64,000 nt of DNA, taken from positions 3,020,169 through 3,084,168 of the forward strand of contig LR746276.1 in assembly GCA_902729315.2 (NCBI GenBank). The letters run 5' to 3'. This stretch comes from Spirodela intermedia. Its lineage: Eukaryota > Streptophyta > Magnoliopsida > Alismatales > Araceae. Each line of letters begins with the position of its first letter. The stretch's first letter is position 1. Positions 24,001 to 36,900 of the stretch are shown here, piece by piece. Made by a program: the position numbers and the translations under genes. The notes under the pieces are model-generated. The model had not been told where the DNA came from. It worked only from the letters and a program-made list of their open reading frames with translations, and did not search any database.

Positions 24001-26429
24001 GTTTTGCTATTTGTACTCTTGATATCATTTTACAAGAACGAATCTCTTCATTTTGCTTGGGTACATTTGTAGGTATTCTGCTGTCATTTGCATCATCAAC
24101 GGAAAAAACATGAATGAAAAATTCCTTTTTCGGTTGTGGTGATATGAAGAATCAGGTAGGTGAGGAGCAGCTACAAGACAATCATGAAACTAGTGTTCGA
24201 TCCCCGCATATAGGCTCTATTAATATTTTAGCCAAGATGCTATCCACAAAGGTATCATGCTCCACATGATTTTCAGATAACTATGTACTCAACATCCAAA
24301 AAGTTTTGAAAAGTTCGCTAGGGTCCCATTGCCCCGATGTACTATTATTATTGTAGTTTAAACACACGACTCTCTCTCAGTGTACATCTGCTTTATGTAC
24401 CCCTTTAAGTTGAATGATGAGAGGCTAGAATGTAGAGAGAAAGAATGCGAATCCATAATATGGCATTTCTTGGAAAAATGGCAAAAACATTTAAAGGAAG
24501 ATTCTATAATTAGACAGTTTTTAGAAAATTCTGGCAAGATAACATCTATGGATGTATAATCTGAGCAGAAGTTTTGAAGAACGTTACATGCAGGAAAAAT
24601 CTCTCTTTAGAAATGTGATCGCCTGAAATAATCTGTCTTCGATGGATGAAATGTCTCAGCCTATGTCCGATAGAGCAACAAGATGGCCTCCATTGTTTGT
24701 GATGACACAATTAATGCGATCTTTGCTCAAATGATGTAGAGAAAGAAACATCCCATCTGTAGACATTACCCTCCTCGTGAAACGTATCATTTAGAGCTTA
24801 CATTTCCAGAAAAAAAACTTGCTAAACATCCATCTTTGAAAAAAATCCAGCCTATCCGCCACAAAGGGTGATGAATTATGCCTCAAACCAGCATGAGTTC
24901 GTTGCTGCTCCATACCTGCCTACTTTGTACATGAAACATCAAGCTTAATACTGTAATCAAGTTGGGATTTTATGAATAAAATCTATATAAATTGTAAGCT
25001 CAGTACACCATACTCAGTTTTTAGTATAAACAACTTGAAGAACCTTACCCAAATGAAGTTCATAAAGCAAGACATCAACCAGAAGTAAGCAAGAACGTCT
25101 AAAGTGGTATTGACATCAAAATATGAAATTAGAAATCTAATCAATTTAAAATAATAGTTTTTTGGGAGTTAAGTTCTACAATCTATCATTTGAAACAAAT
25201 AGCAATGAATCCATTTAGGGAAGTAATATTGGGTTGAATCTGATACAATGTATGTTGGACTTGTGTTTTTATGAAAAACAAGTTATTCACTACTATCCAA
25301 GACAATGATTTTGTCTTTCGTTCTAGCTAGGATGAATATGTCAATCATTTGTGGGTGCATTTTGATTAGACACAAAGAGATAACTACAGAATTATATAAT
25401 TTATAGATCGACAAATGAATGCAAGTTCTCCAATCATGCAGTTTCTTAACTTTCAAGCTGACAAAAAATGTAAGCTCTCCCATTATATAGTTGATTAATT
25501 TTAAATCTTTGCTTCAGGATATCAAAACATTTATTACAAAAAGACATCGTTAGTTGAACCAAAAATACTAGCATGGACACAAAATAAACAATCAAAATAT
25601 CATGACTATAGTTAAGTCATTACATATATAATCCAAATGAAATGTTTTATTTTCATAAATGTGTCTGCACATGAATTGTGTGTTGACTTACACTATATGA
25701 CAATATACTTAACCTTTAGTTCATAGATCTTTCTTCTATTTATAATTTTTATCCTAAAGTATTCTTATAATAGAGAAATAGCCTAATCTCAAGGATTTAA
25801 ACCTTGAATTTAATTATTAGAGGTGAAATCATAATCATTTAATAAGAGAAAATAATACTATTCATTTTTTGAATATATTGTATTTACATCAAATAACTTA
25901 AGCATACAAATTAACACCAAGGGCATTAATATAATTTAGAAATATATTAAGTTTTAAATACAAGACATTAATACAAATTTAAGTATAATAAGTTTTCAAT
26001 AATTTTTTACTTTTAACCATGAAAACCAACGAATTGATAGAAATTTGAGTTTGTGGTTGTCTAGTTGACCACTACTTTAAGATAGTGGGGAAAGACAACT
26101 TAATAAGCCACATACAATCATCCCACATGTCATGAACTGACATTGAAGGTAATAATAGTAGAAGATGACCTAGCACTAAGGTGGTGACAGCAGCTGTGGG
26201 GAAAAGGCAATGAATATGGGAAATTAAACCTAAAATTATTTTCATTAGATTTAAGTTTGATTTTTTCAGATCACTATAGAGCTTAACACATTAATATATG
26301 CCAAATATTATATCTAGTTTACTTATACTTAGATATAATAAATATCCAAACATTCTTCTATGATTTTCTAGTCTACTAGTTTTCATTATTACCAAGATCA
26401 ATTTTGAGCTAGTTGTTCATTGGAGTTTT
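24001..26429. other. AT-rich gene-free DNA
   Basis: Stops in all frames on both strands. There is no tRNA, rRNA, organelle-derived or transposase signature. From about 25100 the sequence becomes very AT-rich, typical of the degenerate repeat DNA that follows it. Confidence 0.5.
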
Positions 26430-27130
26430 CCTTTTCTTCCCTCCTAAGAAGTTATGTTTCTCCAACAAATCCTTAGCACATTTTAATTGAGGCATGAAAA
26501 TGATATCTTTCAAGTGTTTGAGTACGTTCTATAATCATGCTCAATTTGAAATTAATCCTTCATAATGTCTGAATAATCTTAATGTCAGATTTCTCTTTGG
26601 ATTGAGAATGTATATCATCCACCTATATTTGAATAATATGTTTTTGCTATTCTTTTTCTTTGATAAATATAGTAGTGCCAATGCTCTTGCTATAAGAAAT
26701 ATTTCTAAGTATGAAACATGTCAGTCTTTCATACCAAGCTCTCAAAGTTATTTTGAGTTCAAATTTGGCTTTTAACAATTATAGAACTTGTTTTGGAAAT
26801 TCTAAATGTTCAATTGAGGAGGATGTCTTATGTATGATTCTTCCTTAATTTAATTATTTTAAAAAGCACTTTTGAGATCCATGTGATACAATACATTGTC
26901 TTTTTGTCATTGGTGCATACATTTCATCGTTCATTTAGTATCCTTCAATATAAGTAGATTCTTGTGCAACAAGTCACAGTCCAGCCTTAATCCGTAATAC
27001 TTTTCCTTCTTCATTCAAGTATTTTTATTTCTATCACAAACATTTAAATTTTCTTGGTAACCAATTCCAGAAACTTACTTTTTAAAGACATGATTAATTC
27101 TTCTATCATCAATGAAATCCAATTCTCAAT
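26430..27130 (-). pseudogene. Decayed Ty1/copia reverse transcriptase, copy 1
   Basis: On the minus strand the conserved blocks of copia reverse transcriptase appear in order but in shifting frames. There is an NKARLVAQ-like stretch near 26990, MDLKSAF at 26862-26882 (family MDVKSAF), AWYERL at 26722-26739, and VDDI at 26611-26622 (the catalytic YVDDI with the Tyr codon now a stop). A KDLLEKHNF-like stretch lies near 26460. Many stops and frameshifts rule out function. Flanking LTRs were not located. Confidence 0.8.
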
Positions 27131-28900
27131 CTTTAAAAAATCTTTCACATTTTTTGTTGTATTTAGAAATCAACACTACTATTTTATGTATTTCTAATTT
27201 TGATCTTTTTTGGACTTCTTTCTTTGAATATAAATAAATTTAATTAATTGGATGACTCTTAATATATTTCTATTCTCTTATGAGATTTTCCTCTAACTTA
27301 AAAGAATTACATCGTCCTTGAATGAAGTTTCCAGAAATTTAGTGTTCGATAATTCTTCATAATCATCAATAGAAACTTCTTTCTTTATCCTCCAGAAATT
27401 TAGCATTTATCATTTTTTCTACCACTAAAGTTCTTTTGTTGTGAACTAAATTGGCTCTTAAATTAACAAAATAACTTAACATTTTTCTTTCATCACATGT
27501 AAGATAAAAAAAATTCTTCATCATTTGTGAGAACAAATTATTTGCATCCAAATGGTAAAAAATAACCAACATTTGGTTTCTTTTCTTTGAATATTCTATA
27601 ACGAGTTTTTTAAGTATTGGTTAATCATAATGCCATGCATAATATAATATGATGTATTTATGGGTTCAACTAAAAAATATTTTGGCAAATCAATTTCACA
27701 TTAGACAGTCCTAGATATATCTAGTAGAGGCATATTCTTTCTCTGAAATAGTTGTGGTGACTCCTAGCAAGAGACTACGTGAGGGAGAGGGATGGAAGAG
27801 GATAATGATCGGGTCAGACTCTCATGCACCCTTAGAGCGGGTCAACTCCACGACTACTCCTGTCTTTAAATAATGCTAGAAGGTGATTTGTTGGAGCCTG
27901 CTGCGTCGTGGAAGAAGTGGCGTTCGTGCAGTTGATGCGTCCTGATGTTGCGGAGCTTCCGGTGAGTACCAGGGTCGTTCGGGTGAAGTCGTCGGCGGTT
28001 GTGGTGAGAACGGGTCTATGGTGGTTGGAGGGCTTCATCAGAAACGACCTGCGCACACTGTAGACCATCTTGTTTCATCACTGGAATGTCCATCATGTTG
28101 ACCCTCTGTGATTGCATGCGTAATTCCGGTTGGCCTGTTCGCCCCGCGTTGATCTCCGCACGAGCATCGCCACATGGGTTTCCAGGATGCGTGTCATCCG
28201 GGTGTTTAGTTCCGTTTGGAGGCTGTTTCACTGTCGTTCACACAGTGGGTCGCTGAGTACCTTGGCATGACCGCGGATGCCGCATCTTCGCTGTAGTTTC
28301 TGCTTTATTGATGTATCTACTTTAGGCCTCAACTTTCCTTCCAATTGAATGGAATATGATAAGATTTTTCCCGAGAAAGTCGTCAGTTTTGGGTTCTTTA
28401 AGAAAACTCGTCGGTCAGTCGGTGCGGCTGACGTTAGGCCGTGATGTTACTGTAAGCTTTTTAACAGGAAAGAAGAAAGCCGAGGCTATGTGAACCTTCT
28501 ATTTACTATATTCGAGAAAATTGCCATATACTTCAGAGTTTGGTATAATCAATCCTGAAATATTTCACTTGCCGCAAAGTCATCCAAGGGGTGCTTCATC
28601 ATTTCCTCATCACCAGGATACAGGAACACGCCATTGGCGTTTCATCTTAAATAAAGAATGGAAATTAACCCGTTTCCTTACATAATTTGTCCTGAAAATG
28701 CCCCCCCCCCCCCCAGTTTTTGATGCCAGCATCAAATTTTGACGACTGGGAGGACGGATGGCCTCGTCCTAAGAAGGATTTCGTCTCTCTTGCTATTGCA
28801 GACTCCTGTTTGAAATGTGGGCCTACTCCGGCCGAGACGTGGTTCTTATGGGGAGTCGAAGAAGCTGCAACATCGCGCGACCAATGAGTAACAACTTCCT
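27131..28900. other. Gene-free: AT-rich to 27.7 kb, GC-richer after
   Basis: 27131-27700 is AT-rich and may continue the copia body, but without a clear motif. After about 27750 GC content rises. Overlapping short open stretches at 27832-28231 have no domain. A run of 14 C lies at 28701-28714. Nothing further is supported. Confidence 0.45.
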
Positions 28901-29253
28901 CTGAGATGCTTCAACGTAGATGGACTGCGTCGTGGGGCGCCGAGGCCAGCTCAGTGCGAGGAGCTCTGCTGTGTGAGGTGACGGACAGGCGGAGAAGGGG
29001 GTGAAAAAGGAGGGCGACGCTGTGGGTTATTCCATTACCAAGGTCCGTCCGTGCGTGTACAGAGGGATCCCCTGCTGGATTTGGTTTCAGTTTCCCCCTG
29101 CTTCGTCTGGAGCGGGGTAGGGAGGAAGTGGGGGGGGAGTCTGCTCCGTACGCCTGAACCTGGGGTCCGCGGTCCCTCTCCTTCTTTTATGTCCGCTTCC
29201 CTCAGCCCCTTCCTCTTTGCGAAGGGTCGCCGTGCCCGGCGACGTCCACCGTT

Positions 29254-29260
29254 TATAAAG
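29254..29260 (+). promoter_or_regulatory. TATA box of the zinc-finger gene
   Basis: TATAAAG in the context CCGTTTATAAAGCCC. The expected start site is about 29285, which leaves almost no leader for the ATG at 29287 but about 75 bases for the ATG at 29362. This is the main reason to prefer the later start. Confidence 0.6.
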
Positions 29261-29361
29261 CCCGCCGTACCCACTTTGAACGATGGATGATGTGCCATTA
29301 TACTGCCTTATTTCCTACCTCCGTGCCATCTGTAGACGGGCTTCGCTCTCCTTCCCCAATA

Positions 29362-30048
29362 ATGTCCTTGATGGAACTCCCAGTGCCGTCCAGATCTTCC
29401 TCCGCCGGTCAGGACCTGCCAACGCAGCCGCCGTCGCTGGACCTATCTCTGTCCTTGACTTCATCGGCGTCGGAGCCGGCGTCGGCATCGGCATCGGCGC
29501 CATCCCACCGGGGAGGGAGAGACATCAGGCTCTTCCCCTGCCTCTTCTGCGACAAGAAGTTCCTCAAGTCTCAAGCTCTCGGCGGCCACCAGAATGCCCA
29601 CAAGAAGGAGAGAGGCGTAGCGCCGATCCCTCGTCCCCACACTACCACCAGGTCCCCCGGCGCTCCGACTCACTGCCTTCCGAGCTCCTCGCCGTTCCCC
29701 ATTGCTGCTCACGGGAGCAGGCCCCGCTCGCCCAACATCACTCCGGCGTCCCTGTATACCAGTATCGCAATGGGTTTCGACTCCTACGGCCTCGCTGCCC
29801 AGTTCGACACCGACGGCTTCTGTGTTGCAACTAGCCTAGCGGACGACGCCCAGTACGGTATTGCTATGGCGGACTTCATTAATTACCTGAACTGGCACAG
29901 GGCCTCGCTCCAGCACCCGCGGTCTGCTGATAGCTTCCTGCCGTCTTCGGCGAGCGCCAAAGGCTTACAAACGATGAGGCAGTCGACTGCCTCCTCGTCC
30001 TCCACTAGCGACGATTCCCTCGAACTGGATCTTTCGCTGCGGCTGTGA
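29362..30048 (+). CDS. Single C2H2 (QALGGH) zinc-finger repressor
   Basis: This is an intronless plant-specific transcription factor of 228 aa. The single finger (C60, C63, H76, H80) reads [20 protein letters not shown], with the QALGGH signature that contacts DNA. It has two EAR repression motifs, LDLSLSL (26-32) and the C-terminal LDLSLRL (222-228), which usually recruit TOPLESS-type corepressors, so it should act as a nuclear repressor. The [19 protein letters not shown] block resembles rice DST (drought and salt tolerance), but that assignment is from memory and only family-level. The frame stays open upstream to an ATG at 29287 (253 aa). I prefer 29362 because of TATA spacing and because the extra 25 codons look like CT-rich leader. 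A Ser/Ala-rich low-complexity stretch precedes the finger. GC-rich third positions match the NCED gene. Confidence 0.92.
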   Translation: MSLMELPVPSRSSSAGQDLPTQPPSLDLSLSLTSSASEPASASASAPSHRGGRDIRLFPCLFCDKKFLKSQALGGHQNAHKKERGVAPIPRPHTTTRSPGAPTHCLPSSSPFPIAAHGSRPRSPNITPASLYTSIAMGFDSYGLAAQFDTDGFCVATSLADDAQYGIAMADFINYLNWHRASLQHPRSADSFLPSSASAKGLQTMRQSTASSSSTSDDSLELDLSLRL

Positions 30049-33000
30049 AAGCAGTGGTAGGCCCTCGACTGAGTTGCTTGTGGGGCAAGGAGACAGACCC
30101 AAATGGGGCAGGAGTTGGAATGGGGGATTGGTCAGCATCTGGTCTACAATTCCATCCTTACAACTTCGCTTATCCGACGTCTGGCGCGCAGTGGACTCTC
30201 ACCCTTGCTCCCACGGACCGGTCTATTCTCAAGCTTTCCCTCTATTCCCTGGTGTGACCGGTTGATGCTGTGGTGGTGGAGGTGAATAATCAGTGGGTGG
30301 GAGCACAGCTGTTGCGGTGGGCTCTGGTGGTAGGAGTTTTTGTTGCTGTTACTGATGTCGTCTTCGGTGGAGGTGGACGGATGACGGAGGAAGGTGACTA
30401 CGCCTCCTGTTTGTTTTTCTTCGTCATCAATCAGCCTCTCTATCTATCTCATTGTGAGGATGTCCGTCTTCTCCCGTCAAGTAAGTCGAGCCTGCCCTCC
30501 TGGGCAGGCACCGTTCATCGCGCTTTGCGAGACCGTCCAGATTCCTATCGCCAGCCAGGTGCCAAGCATGGCTGCCGGGGCCATCTGCTGGGCAGCATTC
30601 CCCACATCTGACACCGCAGTTCTTTGTCCTGCGCGGGCGGGCCAGCCGTCCTCGCCGAGCCCCAGTTCCATTGGTCTGATGACCGGGAGGGGATCGAACT
30701 GATTCCTTCAAAACCCCACCTTTTTTGTTGCCTGACTATTTCAGCGTTCAGAAACAGCGGCGCGCCCTGGTCCCCCGGGACCCCATTCTGCCTACTCTCA
30801 GCGTTTTGAGCAGGTGGCGGTATTCGCTCACTTTCCTGAATAGCTAGAAAAGAGACCTCAGATTGGAGAGAGTGAAGACAGAGGTGGTAATCGGTGATGA
30901 CGAGTTTACAGAAAAGCACCGGTGTTTAAAGCGGAGTCAGAAAAAGGCTCCCCCCGTGCGGAAGGTTAACGAATGGGCCGCCGGATTTTTATCAATCAGT
31001 CCCAGTAATGATCAGTAATGATTAACTGGGACAGTTAATTTACACTCGGTTTCGGATTCTAATCTATCTGATTTTTAGTTTGATTACGAGAAAACTCTTA
31101 TTTATTTCATAGATTAACCTAGATTAACCTAGTTTTCAGTTAACCAACTGAACTGAGGTTAATAATCTGCTGAATTTCTACCATTCAACCTTTTTGATCG
31201 AATATCTTGAACAACTTTTTCCAAATTTATCATTACTGAATCTTCACATGACTCGCTAAGGTAATCCAGCCAAATCAAGTTATAAACAGTTATCAAACTG
31301 CTACTAAGATGCTTTTGGTCTTCAATGGTCCATACATTTTCAGTGGTTTGGAATCTGTAGATGGCCTAATAATTGATTCACAAGATATTAATGAGCTAAT
31401 AAAACAATTGAGGTCAATAATTTTCAACTTTCATTATATATCTCAATAAGAGATCTTGAATCGATCATTTATAAGCTCTTCAGGACTCTTTCTGAGTTCT
31501 TTAGAGATTCCTTTTGGAGGTGCACATTTGGAGTCTACATACGTGACATCCAAGTCAACAATTAATGAGAATGGAAGTTCCACTCCAACGGCATTTAGAC
31601 CTCACGGAAACCCAATCATCATGAGTGGTCAGCTGAAGTGGTTTTCAAGCTTCATCTTTTTTATAAAAAAAATATTTAGCCATTCTTCAAGTCTGCCAGA
31701 AAATTGCTCCGGCCTACCGCCTCAATGTTGCAGAAGCTATCCCACGGAGAATACCTAGCACGTTGATGCTCCCACAATGCTAACGGCCTACAGGGTATCT
31801 GATTGTTCGTTCAAGCTTAACTCAGGAGCAAATATGTTGTGTGTTGAACCTCATTATGTGACGAGGATAACTTTTCCTCTGCCAGATAATTTAATAATAA
31901 GGTGCTTAACTAATTTAGCGATGGACTGCTTGAGGACACGGATATACACGTAAGCCTGCAGTTTATTACACACGCTCTCTCTCTCTCTCTCTCTCTCGCT
32001 CGAATGCTATCGATTCCTCTGATTACTACATTCTTGTCTTCTTCTAGATCAAGTAGTGAGGGACCATGCGGACGGACCTAGGGGTCCTTACCCCCTCCTA
32101 GCCTATTTTGGCGGACGTGCAAAGAGGGTAAGATGTGGGAGGCATGGAATAGCCCGTTACCATTCCTCACCTGCAAGTCCCACAACAAGAATACACTACA
32201 AAACGCCTCCAATCTTTCTCGTACCCTTACAATTTCCCATTGAGCAATAATACATCCTGAACGCACGTGTGGGATCTCATTTCAGTTCTCTCCCTTCTTC
32301 CGCCTGGTTTACCTCTTTATTATATTCTTATTCCGAACTGCCACCCCTCCAATGATGTCTGTCTCTCCTCTGTCTTTTCTTTCTGCTGGAAGTCATGTAG
32401 ACCTTTCTCCTCTTGACGCCATGAAGACCTTTCCACCTGGTTGATAAACGCAGACCATGGCCCGCTTTGTCATAGAGCCTCCCAACGTCATATAGTTCAA
32501 AATCACCTTACTTACTTTTTATCTTGTTATTATTCATCTTGTGTATGGTAAATAAAAGTCTAGCATCACACAAGGGATTTCTTGTCTTCCTCTCACCAGA
32601 AGTAGGAGAAAAGGAGATTTTCAGAGGACAGTTTTTCATAAGCCATGATGAAACCCATATTTTGCATTATAAATAGACCACTGCGGTATTAAAATCCAGG
32701 AAAGAAACGGAAATACTAGTACATCCTATGTTCTTAAACATCAACTTATTTTTCTTTCTAGTCTTTGATTGCAGTCAAAGCATGTACTGTATTCAACCTT
32801 TATCAAAGATTCATAAAGCCATACATGCTTCAATAAAAGCAAAACTTCAATTTTCTATATTAGTGTGCATTGACCTTTAGCATTACTTTAAAGCTTGGCA
32901 ATATGAATCCATGTCATAAAGTTGTTGGTTAAAGTAATAAAATAGTATTCTGTGCTGAATTTGAACCAAACCTCTGCTATTACCTTTTTGACTAAAAGTA

Positions 33001-33540
33001 CTAATTCTGATGTGAAAAACATTGAGTTGTAAACAAAGTGTTGACCATTGAAGTTGTGACAAACACCAGTGGACAACAAATTCAAACAACTCATAGTGAC
33101 CTACAAGGCATAAGTATCACATCTGAAGGTAAAGTAGAAGTTCAAGAACAAAAATTAATAGAGTAATTCAATAATTCATTTATCTTTAATTGCTAGAAAT
33201 TTATACTCTCATACGAAACATTTCTAACCAACTTTTGAGTCTTTGATTATTCACACAGTGTATTATCTAAACTTTTACTTATGAATAAGTTTTTTGTTAG
33301 ATTTACAAGTGAATTTTTTGTTAAAAGGTTGTAGGTTGTAAAGTTATAATTTTTTTAGTATAGGCCTGTAAGGATAAAAGAAGAATTAAGAGGGGGAGTA
33401 AATTGGTCTTCTCACACTCCAATCAAATATCAAGTTTACTAGAAAGTGAGCTAATTTAATTTAGATATTGGTCAAAGCCGACAAAAATAAGAAGAAACAA
33501 CACATTCAAATGTTTTCATTAACAAATTGATGCCCTCTGA
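30049..33540. other. Gene-free: 3' flank of zinc-finger gene, then AT-rich DNA
   Basis: 30049-30930 is GC-rich and probably holds the zinc-finger 3' UTR. Open stretches there are short, overlap on both strands and lack domains. After about 30980 composition falls. AGATTAACCT is doubled near 31110. A (CT)n tract lies at 31974-31997. No gene, RNA or transposon coding motif is supported. Confidence 0.5.
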
Positions 33541-33556
33541 GTGGCTGCATGATATC

Positions 33557-33870
33557 AAGAGGGGGAGTTAGTTGAATGTATCAAATTTTGAATATCTAGA
33601 TAATTGCATTTCAAGTTATAAATACCAACAAGATCAAAAAATAAATATATAGTGGTTCAGTCTTCTTGACCCACATCCACTCTTCAAGGACTTCATCTTT
33701 GGATACCACTATTTCCATAGTAGTTTACAAGCAGGATTCTAGGCTCAGCAGCCTACTAGATGTAACACCTCAGGCTAATTCGAGATTCCCTCAAAATCTC
33801 GCTCTAAGCTACCAAGGCTCTAGGTCCCCCAAAATAGAGAAGGTACTCACTTCCCTCTTCTAAGATTTTA
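33557..33870 (+). mobile_element. Copia-type polypurine tract and LTR piece
   Basis: AAGAGGGGGAG (33557-33567) is a typical copia polypurine tract, followed by TTAGTTGAATGT as a plausible worn LTR start. ATATAGTGGTTCAGTC with a CCCACATCCACT stretch follows near 33650-33685, the same arrangement as at 2335-2380. A second AAGAGGGGGAG-like tract lies about 170 bp upstream at 33388-33398. The right LTR boundary was not found, and the end given here is only where resemblance fades. Confidence 0.5.
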
Positions 33871-36590
33871 GGTTCTAAACAAAAAAAAAAATTCAGAGTT
33901 TAATAGAAATAAGATGGAATGTGTTTACCCAATGAAGATGATTCTTTTGAGGGCTCGATGGCAGGTAAAGGCTTTGGTCGATTTGATGCAGTCTTGATGT
34001 TCTGTTTGCCGGATAAATTTACATTGCCACAGCATCATAGATTGATCCAATTACCTTTAGCTGGCCCAATCAGAAGATGTTTACTCAACTTTTGCTAATT
34101 CAAGCTTGAGAAGCGGGCATTGATCAATTTGTGCTGACGCTTGATAACAAGGCGTTCCTTTTTTTCTTTGCTGGGTTAAACCAGACATGGAAGGAATGCA
34201 ACACAGTGACGAATCAAACGCTCTTTTTTCTGTTCCTCTTGCAGTGTCGTGCAGGTCGGTTGTTGCACGATGAAGTGATTCTATCCACTGCTGACCTGAA
34301 CAAGAGATGGTAGCCTTTCTCCGATGAGTCAAGCACGAAATGTTGGTCACTTTGATCCTTCCCGTCCTTCTTTCGCTCGCAGTGAAACTGATGTTGGCTA
34401 AATTAGGGTGGGAAGACGAATATCTTCATTTACTGGGACGGCATGGAGCAGCTGCATGGATCTCCCTTCCATTTCTCCTCTTCATTGTCGTGCTCGATCG
34501 CACGGCATGGCATGGATGAATCTCTTCTCTTCCTTCTCGTCCCTCTTTTCTTTCTCCCTCTCTCTCTCTCTCTCTCTTTCTCTCAACTAGTAAATAATCA
34601 TCTATGTTATACAACTAGTAAATAATCAAGAATGAATGCATCATCTGATCTAACTAGATATAGACCTCAAACGGGCCGCATACGAAACAAACGGACCAGT
34701 TCCTTTCGCCTGAATTTCAGATCCATGCTGGTATGACAGACATATCCATCTACCCAATTACCTGACCATCCGTATACTTCAGATCCATATGGTGTAACAG
34801 GTTGATCCGTTTACCTGATTAAAAGCAATCCTTAATCCTTTAGTACTTAGCCCAAAGTATATCTAATAAGCCTTCTTATTAAATTGAAGACCCATTGACA
34901 AGATCCATTTTGAGTTTTATTCAGGCCCAATAACAAATCATTATCACCTTATTTAACCTCAAATAAATCAAGAAATTTTTCAGGAATATTATACACTATT
35001 ATCAAATAAATACTAAACATATATTGGCACCCAAATTTCTTTATCCTCATATACTCACCCTGAAATGCTTAGGAGCCTCATAATGATGGAAATGTCTATA
35101 TTAAAATTAAAGTATTATGGTCATTATCAAAACACTATAATTTTTCTTCTTATGAAATTAAACCTTTCTACATGAAATACCATAGTGAAAGTGTCAGCTA
35201 ATTGTCTAGAATGTAGGCTTTGGAAGCGTTGATAGCCTTGAAATGTTCTGATAATGTTCAACCCACATATGTATAAGAAAAATTTTAAAAATATATCGTG
35301 ATTATCCATTCAAGAATTCATATGGAAAGTAACGATTATAAATACTCACAAAATATTTTTATCATATTTAAGGTGTCCATATGAAAGACATTATATTTGA
35401 TGCCCACAACTTGGAATTAACAAAAATGATAGAAATGGTACCTACACTAAAATCAATATTTTGTTTAGTGCATGCATTCCTCACAAAAATTATAAGCTAT
35501 GCCCCTACATTAAGAGTTATGATTTAGAGCTGGGAAATTTCTATGAACTTCAAAGTGCTAGAAAAAAAATATAAACATGATATCATGTATAAAGTACTTA
35601 AGATTGGTAAACGAAAAAAATCTGCAGGGAAATTATTATTCACATATGTTCTACATCAATATATATGAAGTTATGATTTTCTAAGAAATCACAAGTATGC
35701 TGTTTAACATGTTGAAATGAAACTTCAGAATCAATATATCATTCCCATATCATGTTTGTGTGGATTTGAATTTATTTTGAAGTTGAAATCATCATATTAT
35801 CTAAATATATGTTGATAGACTACACTTAAGTATATTGGATTCGTTTTTGACCTCTTGGACCCTACATCCTTGAATACTTATGTTTTGACTTAAGGTTTCA
35901 CTATTTTTTTATGCTTAAAGAATATGACTGAAATACTTGGAGAAAATATCATATTAAATATTTCCATTGGAGTCGTTAATGGATCTTTTAAATGAATATT
36001 GAGAGAAAGTAAATAGGGAAAGTCTAGTTCAAATTCTGCCTATAAATTAGAATTATTTTGGCCCATTTAGAATGTGGAAGAAGCATTCATATAGAAAAAA
36101 AATATGCAGAAATTCAAAAGCTTTATAGTCGTTTGTGAAGGTGAAAAATGGTTGGAAGATAGATTCTGATTACGAAAGTAAACTGCACCAACCAGCAACT
36201 AGTGAGAAATCTTTACTAATCAATGAATGAGCTTCAGAGTGATAACTCCAAATTTTAATGATTTTTGTGGTGTTTTAATTCAGACTTAACCAACAATAAT
36301 TAAGAAAATTTTCCACTTTGTTACTCTATATCAGACATAGGGTAAATAAGGGGTCGATCCACAGGGAGGAATAAATTCAATTTCAGAATTATTTGAGGCC
36401 TAGGAATGATAGAAATAGTTTTGGGAGTTAAGATTTTTATTCTTATAGATTTTTATAGAGCTTAATAGAATTTCCTGGAATTTACCTGTGCAGAAAATAC
36501 AGCTAATGATTACAATTCTATTTTTGTAGTATTTGTTTCTAATTTCAACAATAAATAATAATAAAATAACTTACCTTTGTGGTTAACGGT
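33871..36590. other. Gene-free, mostly AT-rich DNA
   Basis: No gene can be supported. A (CT)n tract occurs at 34557-34585 within a locally GC-richer patch (34080-34600). 34700-36540 is AT-rich with stops in all frames. Near 36350 the phrase GGTCGATCCACAGGGAGG occurs, which I associate with plant retroelement-derived DNA but cannot classify. Confidence 0.45.
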
Positions 36591-36900
36591 CGGGTAGGGG
36601 GGGGGGGCTGCGCGGGTCGCAGATCTCCCATGACCGTTTCTGGACTTTCGGTTACGTCGGGGAGGGTAGAGAGAGACGAGGCAACGGGCACGCAGCGACC
36701 GGCAGCGAGCGCACGGCAGCTACCTAGGCGGTGGCGGTGGTCGACGGATGCGCGGCGGCTGGCGATGGGCACGCGGCGGTGGTCAGCGGGCATGCGGCAG
36801 CTGGTGATGGGCGACAGCGGTGGTCGGCCGACGAGAGAGACGAGGAGCGGTGGAGTGGCGGAGTGGCGGAGTGGTGGTTCACAACGGTGATGGACGAGAA
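36590..36900. repeat. GC-rich island with ~45-bp imperfect repeats
   Basis: About 300 bp of strongly GC-rich sequence inside AT-rich DNA, starting with a run of G at 36597-36607. It is built of imperfect copies of a CGGGCATGCGGCAGCTGG...GGTGGTCG unit of about 45 bp (clearest at 36744-36785 and 36786-36827, with a weaker copy before). The 103-codon open frame across it is low-complexity Arg/Gly/Ser and is not called as a gene. Confidence 0.5.

Noticed and set aside
24185-24215. GTGTTCGATCCCC as a tRNA T-arm
   Set aside because: No matching stem or acceptor arm can be drawn around it.
29283-29834. 183-codon plus frame starting at ATG 29283, overlapping the zinc-finger gene
   Set aside because: The other frame encodes the QALGGH finger and both EAR motifs. 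This one is Arg/Pro-rich out-of-frame translation.
33388-33398. First polypurine tract as the start of an LTR
   Set aside because: The sequence after it does not look like an LTR start. The second tract at 33557 is followed by LTR-like sequence.
36579-36890. 103-codon frame in the GC island
   Set aside because: Repeat-derived, low-complexity Arg/Gly/Ser sequence with no domain.
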